Shown one piece after another: positions 55,555 through 64,000 of a stretch of 64,000 nucleotides of DNA. The stretch covers positions 2,232,001 to 2,296,000 of the forward strand of contig CM066310.1 of NCBI GenBank assembly GCA_033807695.1, given 5' to 3'. Numbering within the stretch: the first letter of the stretch is position 1; each line of letters starts with the position of its first letter. The notes beneath the pieces were generated by a model, which made no database searches, had not been told where the DNA came from, and saw only the letters and a list, made by a program, of their open reading frames with translations. The position numbers were made by a program, and so were the translations under genes. This DNA comes from Daedaleopsis sinensis (taxonomy: Eukaryota > Basidiomycota > Agaricomycetes > Polyporales > Polyporaceae).

Positions 55555-56906
55555 ATGTCTGCAGCCGCAGAATTGAAGCCGCTAGTCAAGTCTTTAAACA
55601 GCGCTTCGACCGATGAGGTGTGTAACAGATTCCCTATGACCTCCCCGTTCACGTTCGTTTATTCGCGTCGCTAACGTTGTCTTACTCTTTCATGTGCGCA
55701 GGATATCGTGACCATCCTGAACACCCTCAAGCAGCACGCGAAGATCTCGGAGGCCGTTCTGAGGGAAAGCAAGGCGGGTCTTGCCGTCGGAAAGCTACGC
55801 TCGCATGCATCCAAGCAGGTGGCGGATCTTGCGAAGGAGATCGTGAAGAAGTGGAAGACGGAGGTCGAGCGCGAGAAGGCGGCGGGAGGGAGTGGAAAGG
55901 CTGCGAAACCCCCAGGTGCGCCCGTATACTGACACTCCATGTTCCCGTCGTTCCCCAACCCTGACGCTACACAGTGGCGAAGAAGGCGGCGAGCTCGTCG
56001 GCTGCCGCCACACCGTCTACCCCCCTCACCCCTACCGTGGCGAGCGCTGGGGGCAAAGTCAGCGATACCCGTTCAGCAAAGAGCGATGGCATCAAGATTG
56101 AGTACACCGGCGACAAGACACGAGACAAGTGTGCAGAGCTCATCTACGACGCGCTGGTCTTTGACTCTGGTGCACGTATGTTTACCGTTCCATTGTTACC
56201 TCCTCGCACCTTACCCATCGCGTCGTCACAGCGAGCGAGCTCATTCTCAGTCGCGCAAAGGATATCGAGAAGACGGTCCTCAGCGACAATGGCGGGACGT
56301 CCGCCGCGTACAAGGCGAAGATCCGGTCGTTGTTCGTCAATCTCAAAGACAAGAACAACCCCGCTCTGCGCGAGAGCGTGATCTCCGGCGACCTCGCTGT
56401 CTCGAAGTTCTGCAGAATGTCCAGTCAAGACATGGCCTCGGAGGAGCGGAAACGGGCGGACGCGAAGATCGTGGAGGAGAACCTCTTCAAAACGCTCGGC
56501 GCGGGAGAGCAGGAGGCGGAGACGGACGCGTTCCAGTGTGGCCGGTGCAAGCAGGTGCGCTTTTCCCCGTATGCCTTCCTCGAGTAGCACAGGTGTTGAG
56601 CGGCGTTGCAGCGGAAGTGCCGGTATCGCCAACAGCAGACTCGCAGTGCCGATGAGCCGATGACGGTGCGTCCATTCTCTCTCTATACCTTTTGCCAGAT
56701 GTTGATGTCGTGTCGCCCTCGCAGACCTTTGTAACGTGCGTATTCCTCCCTGCACCGCGGTCGCACACGATACTCAATCTATCATTCTCGTGCCGGACAG
56801 CTGTACTGTATGTAATAATAGGTTCGTGTCTACCGTTCTCCAACTACTCGGCATCTCTCTGACTTTGGCGTTGTTCGCGTTCGACGCTAGATGGAAGTTC
56901 TCGTAG
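55555..56906 (+). CDS. DST1: Transcription elongation factor TFIIS
   Basis: Exons 55555-55617, 55702-55915, 55975-56175, 56232-56554, 56612-56665, 56725-56735, 56801-56821 and 56891-56906 give 300 residues, the usual size. The N-terminal LW domain spans residues 1-78 (DIVTILNTLKQHAKISEAVL). The linker is Ala/Ser-rich. The central domain begins DKTRDKCAELIYDAL and runs to NPALRESVISGDL. The C-terminal zinc ribbon is split over five small exons: CGRC, the acidic RSADEPMT loop needed for RNA cleavage, then TFVTCTVCNNRWKFS. TFIIS rescues backtracked RNA polymerase II. Without the 11-, 21- and 16-base exons the ribbon would be lost. Confidence 0.95.
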
Positions 56907-58431
56907 ATTATCCACATATAATCCCATTGATAGGCCAGCGCTGCTGTTACCGCCCGTAAAGATACCACCCTGCCATGCATCCTCTTGCTGGGCGACACTC
57001 CGGGAACCGTTCCCGCTCCCTGTACCCCCTTCACCGTGCACCGTGTCGTGCTGCCGTCGTTTCTCGCATTTCCGTTCCTTCGATGTTCTAGCATGTACTC
57101 AGTTTACCTCATGTACGTTTCCGTGCTCGATTCTTGCCAGTATTGTTACTCTAGATGTGTGTGTGTGGACAGTACCGCCAACTTCCAAGAAGCTACTGAC
57201 TATGGATGTACGACTCAGAGCCCTGCCTGTGTCTAAAACAAAACGAGACCGGGCCGATTTCCCGTCCGGGCCGGGTGTAACCGAAAGCGAAGTTGAACTT
57301 CACTTTCTTCGAACTCCTCCTTCTCCTTCTCCTCATCCTCCAGCCTCCTCCTCCTCCGCCTCCTCATCATTATCGGATGTAGCCTCATTCTAGCTACTGT
57401 GCGCAGTGACTGCATCGGCATGCTATTGCCAACCCATGGGGCCAAGTGAACACTACCTGTACGGACACTCGTACCGTCTGCAAAACCAGGTGACTGTATG
57501 CGCACATTATTTTCGTGCGGTCGCTGATATTCTTATCGTGATCCGTTTTCACCAGTTCCTTAATCTCGCTCATGGCCAATCACGCCAACTGAGAACGTCG
57601 AATCGGAAACGATGCCGGAGAGGCAGCTCGGTCCTCTTCAGGATATCTGGTTCCATCTCCATCATCGACCCGAGCTCAGCGGATATCCTTTTCTAAAGAC
57701 TCTTCTAAGGTCGAACAGCTCATGGCCTCGAGGTTATTGGCGGCCTTGTGGCGCTGACCTTCCGCCATATCGCTGCGGCTCTATCGCTGCGAGTATCGGC
57801 ACGCGCTCGTGCAGACGTAGCGCAGCAAGGTTATGCCTTCTCGTCGGTTTCCACCTGTCCCCGCATGCGCCAGCTAGGGTCAGCCGCCGGACTAGAACCT
57901 GGTGGCGACAGGGAACCTTGTTGCTGGATGCGCGGTATATCTCCTTTGATCTCATGCACGAGGGACGGAGCGCGCGAACGTGTTCACTGTTCACGTCTTT
58001 GCAGTAATGCCGGGACAGGCTGCATGGTCCCGGTCTGTGTGCCTGGCTTCGTGAGGAGCCACTGCGTATCGGACGTGTGGCAGAGGCGTATTCTCAGATG
58101 TTCGCCAGCTCCTCTCTCATAATCCGAAGTGAGTCTGCAATCGAACAGCTCCTATGCTGGCATCTTCTTGTCTTCTCTGGAACTTAAGCAGCTAGGTCTA
58201 TCGGGCAACCATGGAATCCTCTCCTACACCGGTGCGTAGAGTTTATCTGACTGTTCACATGTGGACACCGAGGCGGGCCAACCTAACCGATACTTCGCAG
58301 GCCCATTGGTCGCACACAATGTCAGACTGCCGCTGGGTGCCAAAGAGAAATTGTCCATTGAATACATCGAGGCGAAACGAAGCAAAGAAGCGTGCGTGCG
58401 TATTACAAATGTCGTCTATGCCCGTGTAGAT
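56907..58431. other. 1.5 kb without a supported gene
   Basis: Contains a CTCCTC/TTC-rich stretch at 57308-57365. A forward frame around 58261-58494 has a coding-like look (LGAKEKLSIEYIEAKRSKE) but no start or phased join was found, and it runs into the lectin gene on the other strand. Confidence 0.35.
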
Positions 58432-59136
58432 TCATCGCGAGAAAGCCTTCGCAGTCGTGCACAGCGCTACCACCCGTCCAGCCACTCCGAGTAGGATGCT
58501 CGAGAACAAGAACGAACGTGGCCCAAGTATGCTCACGCTGAAGCTGGTGGTCAGTCCTTCGCCAGCTCCAAGAGGTGCATGAGGCTCGCCACTGACCTTC
58601 CTCGAACCGCCAGCACTGCTCCTCCGACTCCTTGTCCGATAGCTTTGCACTTCCTCTTCCCTTCTCTCCCAACTGGACGCCCAAACGGCCGTTTGGCACG
58701 ATCATGCTAGCATGCGTGTCAGCAGGCTATTTTCAGCCAGTCGGACGCATGCCGCGACACTCACCGGAGCACAGAGGGGTCTTTCTGATCGGGGCGCACA
58801 TCCCACTCTGTCTCGTCCCGCGTGACGATGACGCGCGCCGCCGCCCTCGGGGTCCCCTCGACCGCGAGATAGAGCCCTGTCGCGACGCTGCGGAAGGCCC
58901 ATCGTGTCGGGCTCGACGATGTCCTTGTGCGCTCCGCTACCCACTGCAAGGCTGGTCAGCACCCCGCCCACGAACACGGGACTCTGCAGAGAGCAGAGAC
59001 GGACCTTCTGGTTGTCGCTGCTGTCCCATGTCGAGCCCACGACCGACTTGAAGTCGGCCATCGAGAGGTCGAGCACGGTGCGGCTCGTCGTGTTCGTGAG
59101 CTTGTAGGTGTGGCCCTGCTGGAGTTGGAAAGCCAT
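58432..59136 (-). CDS. Ricin-B-like (beta-trefoil) lectin domain protein
   Basis: Exons read leftwards are 59136-59005, 58943-58765, 58706-58597 and 58556-58432, giving 181 residues. Seen in order are QLQQGHTYKLTNTTSRTVLDL, SSDNQK joined to WVAERTR, VATGLYLAVEG, TRDETEWDVRPDQKDPSV, LGVQLGEKGRG and CWRFEE. These match the repeated Q-x-W/F pattern of small fungal ricin-B-type lectins. It has no catalytic chain, so it should bind sugars only. The last intron is only 40 bp. Using it adds a hydrophobic C-terminus (FLFSSILLGVAGRVVAL). Skipping it ends at 58403 instead. No signal peptide, so it is probably cytosolic. Confidence 0.75.
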
Positions 59137-59280
59137 GGTGCGTCGGTGGCGTTGGCGGTGGCGGAGTAAGCGGTGAGTCTCTGGGGGATCTTGGCGAGCT
59201 GGTGTGCGTGCTGGCCCCTGGTGCAGGTGTGCTAGGAGACGAGTCGATGACGGGGCAGCGAGACACCCGGCCTCCTCTTT

Positions 59281-59286
59281 CTTATA
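59281..59286 (-). promoter_or_regulatory. TATA box of the lectin gene
   Basis: On the reverse strand TATAAG lies about 145 bp before the start codon at 59136. Confidence 0.4.
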
Positions 59287-62200
59287 GCGTTCCGTGCGTG
59301 GAGAGGCTGCGCTCCTAATGCCAATGGGCGCCGAGAGGAGATGTCGTTTACCTCAATCTGGCACACAGGGCCTCACACCCGCACGATCGAGGGATCGTAC
59401 GTACACGCATCAAGCATTTTTCGAGTCGAGACCTAGGCCTGTGCGCAGAGGTCCATGATGTCGGTAGGGCGTTTTGCGATAGGTCCTCCCGTGCTTCATT
59501 TGGGGTGCGAAGCGCAAGAGAGAGCAAGTGGGCGACTCGTTTCACGACGATGTCGCTGCCGTCGCTGCGCAGCGATGTGAGTGGGACCGGTATAGCCGTG
59601 TAGGACTCTACGGCTCTTCCGCCCGGCTGCCGTCCCGGGACTGAATGCGGCGCCGGGAAAGTGGGCGACGATCCAGAGTCGAGCTGATTGCCTCGCCAGG
59701 AGTCAGAGGATCTGGCGGTCTGCCACATACCAGTATCTAGATCCACCGGGCTCAAGCTTCAAGGCTCGCGGCGGACTTCCCGGATGCGAATATAGGTCAC
59801 GCACAGACAATATCAGTGCGTTTCGAATTCACCGAGCGGCCACGCGCAGGCGGGCGCTCGTACGGACGACGCCAATTCCGCGCTCTCTTAATCGGAGAGA
59901 CGGAGAGGGAGCACCCGTGATGTGTAGAACACCTCATATCCGTGCACTCGAGCGCACCGAGCCTCACAAGACTTTACACCATCCGCCGCGTGGCCTGCGA
60001 TAAACCATAGCGCTCGCCCCGGATTGGGCAAGATCGGGCTCGGGACGCCGACTCATTTATTGCGAAGTCTGCACTCTCGTCAGAGCGACAACCTCAAGAG
60101 GTGATATGCCACGTTCGTTCGTGCTTGCCTGGCCTCGGATACGCTGCGTGCGTCACTTCGACGCCATCGCTTCCTAGTACACCGTGCGGACACCACGCGT
60201 GCGGGCCTTATCTGGCTCACCCTGGTTTTCTCAGGTCCGAACCTGCGCTCGCCTTCCTGGCACCTGCAGATACCATCGCGTCCGTGGATGTCTGGCTGCC
60301 ATGCGTCGACCGGGCACTGCTTCCCCCCGCCAATCTGGGACTTCGTGGGAGTGCCTAGCGCGGGGTGGCGTATTTCGCGGGGAGCGCTTCGACCAGAGAC
60401 CGAGAGAGGCTATAGGATACCCTGTTCGGGCCCATCCGCGCCAGCAGCCTGTGATCGGAGGTGCGCAGTGACCCAGGTGAGCGTTCTCGAGCACCGCGTC
60501 CCAGTGTGAGTCTCACAACCTCGTGCGATGCGCGGCAGAACAACAAGAACAAGGCGCCCGCGGCCACCAGCCACCTCGTCCGATCCATATCGACGAGTCT
60601 CATGTGGCCTGTCCGAGAAGCTTGAAGAGGGCGCATTCTCCCCCAAGGCGCTGCTGAGAGGCCGGACGAGGAGCCGTACATTTTGGGCCCTCAATCTGTG
60701 CTCAATCTGCCCGGACGCGATGGCGTTGAAGACAAGGAGGGCATGACCAGGACGCCTGACACAGGCCCCGAGACCGCCTCTCGCAGCCTGTCGCCACACC
60801 GGCGGGGTGGCCTCTCGCGATTGGCTGCCACGCCCGCGCACCCTGCCAGCTCGCAGCGTCGTGGCCCCCGGTGCGTGCTCCTTTCAGTGTCTCGCCGGAA
60901 TGCCCAGCGTATCGATCTAATCTCGGGGCGTTCCACGCTCGGACGACCTCCCGCATCCGCCCGAGCCGCGAGGCTGCCCGCGAGTTCGAGTTGCCTGTAG
61001 CGGCAATGCTGCACGAGGGATCGTGGCGCAGGGACGGGTCCGGTCCGGGCTCCAATCACGCTGCGTCGATCATTACAACTCCGAGAAACGGTGCGGGCAG
61101 TGAGCATCGCGGGCGCGAGGCTCGAGGCCTGGGCTGAGGCTGAGGTTGAGGCGCGAGGCTTCGGGCAGCCTCTGTGGCGTGCTGTGGGGGCCCAGGCGCG
61201 TGAAGCCTTGTTGCTTCGTAGTTTCGCGGTTGTGTCGATCGCGGCAGCCTGCGCCTGCACCGGCGTCCATGCATTCATGCATCGTGGTCCATGACGAGAG
61301 GCAGGTTGAGTCCGCCAGGAGGGCGTATGCTCTTGGAGCACGGGGTGACCTCCGCGCGGCGCGCATGCACGCTCGCCGCAATGCCCTCCTAATCGGGCCT
61401 GACTCCGTGGTAGCGTGACGAATTCTCCGCTCGGTATGGACATTGGCTTTCTGCCTGAGCATGGTCGTCCACAGGTGCCCTGGCGAGTCGTGGTGCTCCC
61501 AGGGGCGAGACCGTCGCCCGTGGAGCCCCGCTTACATCCTATGACAGCCACCAACGCGCTCTCCTTTTCAATTCAGGGCTCAGCAGTCGATCACACTCAA
61601 TGTGTCGGCGGCGGAGAGGTTACGCCGTACGTGAGCCAATACACACGTTCTGGCCGCCGGTGTGAGCTCGATCGTGGTCGCTGTCACGGGTCGTGCCTGC
61701 CTCCTCTCTCTCTGAGTCTCGCAACCCTGGACGCTGCAGATCCGGGATGGTGCACCGTCTCGCGACAGCGACCGAACCGCCCCAATTGCACGTCCGTGTT
61801 TACGATTGCGATCGCGGGTGCGCGGACGTCGAGCTCTACGCTATGCGGACCGGCAGCGCACCTTGGCATGGACATACGAGCTCGGGCCCAAAAGATCAGC
61901 CCGCGGCGATGACGCCTCGCTCGCCGCATTCTGCGTTCTACATCAAGCGCAGAAGCAAGTGCGATTGGCCTGGGCCTGCGACAGGCTACTGTACCTCAGC
62001 TTGGAAGGCGTCCTTCGACTTCCCTCCTTCCTGGACGCGGTTTGTGCGCTGTGCAGCAGCTGCTTCGGCGTCCGGATTCGCGGTGGAGAGGGACGGCGAA
62101 CTGCCCCGCATGACGCATGTGCTGCCGGCGGGTGATTCTCGAGCACTCAGTACTCAATGTACGCGCGAACGATAACCTTGCGAGATTAGCTTTGCGAACG

Positions 62201-62622
62201 TGGGACGGATGACTCGGCGGCAGACGCGAACGCGCCCGCACATGTCTATGTCTGTTCACGTTCCAAGTGGCGACTTCCAAGGTTTCCCCGGTTGTAGCAG
62301 CGCTCGAGGGGTGCCTGTGACCGACCGTCCCAGGGCCGCTGGCCATGGCCGTCGGGTATGTGCACTGTGCAGCGCGTATGCCTGCCACTGCCCTCACTCG
62401 ATCGATTGGCTCTCAATACGCACCGCCGCCGGTCACCGGTGATCATCCCGATGAAATGCGTGCTTACGGTGCTTGTTTCTCCCTTGCCAGCCGCGAGCCA
62501 CCTACCGCCCACCGCCAATCGCGAGCAGCCGCGATCCTGCACCAAGTACTCGGAGATTTGCGCCTCGAAATATCGGCCAGAGGCGGGATCGCCAGGAAGA
62601 CTGGAGCTCCACAAGTTAGGCA

Positions 62623-62637
62623 TCAGGCCTCAGGCCT
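62623..62637. repeat. Doubled TCAGGCC unit
   Basis: TCAGGCCTCAGGCCT, with related GGCCTGAGGCC about 90 bp further on at 62722. The same unit is doubled near 31670. Confidence 0.55.
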
Positions 62638-63193
62638 CGACCACCCCGCCCTCAACGTTTCAACGTTCGATCTGCGTCACTAGCAGCAGCTGAGTCTTTA
62701 GCTGGAACAGACTGGCTTCCGGGCCTGAGGCCCCAGGCTGCAGGTTCCATTTGGTGCTGGCAGCCTGGCATGTCCTCAGGGGGTTCGCAGAATTCATGTA
62801 TCTTTGTCCAGGTCTGCACACCCGCTCGCTAGCAGTAGCTCTGGCTTGCGATCATCAATGCTATGCGTGCCAAATTCCTCCCACCTCGGACGTTAATGTT
62901 CCGAGCAGTGACAAGTCGGCAACCTTCGCAGGTCCGTCCACAGTTCCAGATTTCCATCGACGGCGACGACGACACACCACCCTGAGCCTCGCTCTCGCAA
63001 GCCGGCTGTACCAAGCACGGTCCTCAAGCCTCGATGATAGTGTGTCCTACCCCTGAAGTATTAAGCTTCAACCAGCCGTCACAGTGACGGATGCATGCGC
63101 AGCGTCCCGTCACTATCTTCCCTTCCCCGAAGACAGAGTCAGGAAGGCATCCCAACATCGACCGCGGGCCTGAGAAGCGCAAAACTTTGACTG

Positions 63194-63884
63194 CATCTTT
63201 ACGTGACGCACGGCCGCGGGGAGCCTGTTGGTCAATGGACAGTGATCATGATCGAACGCGCACGGGCTGCCTGAGGCCTGTGTGCGCGGCTGCAAACGCA
63301 AGCTACTCACCGGCCAACGCCACAACTTCGCCGCATTCCCATGCGGGCGGTACGTACTACACGGTTTCTCAGACCGCGCTCTGGGCCTGGCGCATGCGCA
63401 CATGTACGCACGACTCCTGCGTATACGTACACGTACGTATGCAGTCGTCGACGTCTCTCAGCGATCGTTGGCGTCCGGAAGACGCGATCGGTCGCACATG
63501 GAACTTTGAACTCTGAGCTTTGAAATCGGGTTTTGAGGAGCTTGAGGGGGAGGGGAGGGAGATGAAGCGACGTGCGTCTGAAGGCGGCCTCGCCATTGGG
63601 CGTCGGGCAAATATTGGTGATTCGACTGCTACCTACCGCCGCGGACGTGACGGTCGACGTCGACGTCTGCCCTTCTCGCGTTCTTTCATTGTCTCGTTGC
63701 CCCATCGCACCTTCGTACCCTTCTCGTCCCCTTCTCCCTGCAGGCATCGAAGCGCAGATTCAACTGGATCCTGGACTCTGGACGCTGAGATCATATGTAT
63801 ATAGGGACCGGGTTCGAAGTCAGGACTCGGATGCAGTGGGCATGAACGTTACACGTAGAACCTTGACTCCATCTTTACGTGACG
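63194..63884. repeat. Pair of direct repeats 676 bp apart
   Basis: CATCTTTACGTGACG occurs at 63194-63208 and 63870-63884. The preceding bases also match loosely (AACTTTGACTG against AACCTTGACTC). The distance would fit two ends of a small decayed element, but no ends or coding content are visible. Confidence 0.45.
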
Positions 63885-64000
63885 GGTGTATCCACGACTG
63901 GGTTTAGTTGGCCCGCCATTGGGTGCGCTGCTTTGAAGTGCAGGTACCGCGATGCCATTCAACATTCGGACTGGGAGTGGTCCTGGAGGCTGCAGTGGCC

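Larger units (their letters stand above)
59287..64000. other. 4.7-kb GC-rich stretch with no supported gene
   Basis: Overlapping open frames on both strands are long only because stop codons are rare in GC-rich DNA. They are Arg/Ala/Pro-rich, lack motifs and cannot be joined by phased introns. No reverse transcriptase, transposase or RNA gene was recognised. Short repeats occur at 62623-62637, and a 15-bp string is repeated at 63194 and 63870. Confidence 0.45.

Noticed and set aside
58261..58494. Forward frame opposite the lectin gene
   Set aside because: Looks coding-like in part, but no start codon or phased join was found and it overlaps the lectin 3' end.
60691..61554. 287-codon reverse-strand open frame
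   Set aside because: Arg/Ala/Ser/Pro-rich, no motif, overlapped by equally long frames on the other strand. It is the effect of high GC content.
1..64000. CRISPR arrays, rRNA operons, bacterial-type operators or riboswitches
   Set aside because: None seen. The spliced genes show this is eukaryotic nuclear DNA, where these are not expected except rRNA, which is absent.

Overview
The window looks like nuclear DNA of a basidiomycete fungus, most likely an Agaricomycete of the polypore type. Nearly every recognisable gene is cut by short GT-AG introns (mostly 45-75 bp). The gene content also fits: a Tnp2-type (CACTA) transposase, F-box/LRR proteins, HET-domain and UstYa-like genes, a CFEM-like secreted pair, and expanded SDR and P450 families. 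The order name is inference. Gene models were built by hand from reading frame, splice phase and family motifs. Total coding length divisible by three was used as a check on each multi-exon model.

Layout. 0-7.2 kb: the end of an upstream gene, a small unknown gene, a damaged Tnp2 transposase, and an unknown coiled-coil gene lying tail to tail with it. 8-10 kb: an F-box protein followed by a UstYa-like (DUF3328) protein. 11.4-15.7 kb: two paralogous 7TM proteins with matching exon phases and a possible broken membrane gene between them. 16-18.6 kb: repeats and relics. 18.8-27 kb: mostly housekeeping or conserved genes (F-box-like protein, GNAT acetyltransferase, mitochondrial carrier, CAAX protease STE24).

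28.4-53.1 kb is the accessory part. It holds a second GNAT gene split into seven small exons, five short-chain dehydrogenases (SDRs) with one shared four-exon architecture, two neighbouring 8-cysteine secreted proteins with hydrophobic C-termini, a cytochrome P450, a HET-domain allorecognition-type protein between SDR pairs, and a putative 55-residue secreted peptide. The oxidoreductases, acetyltransferase and P450 could act in one secondary pathway, but no backbone synthase is visible, so this remains a hypothesis.

53.5-57 kb: a divergent pair of core genes, the splicing factor Prp46/PRL1 and the elongation factor TFIIS. 58.4-59.1 kb: a ricin-B-like (beta-trefoil) lectin. 59.1-64 kb: a GC-rich stretch with no gene I can support, carrying short direct repeats.

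The candidates most worth following are the SDR/HET/P450 island, the 8-cysteine pair, the small peptide, and the two-gene CACTA-like unit with its in-frame stop.
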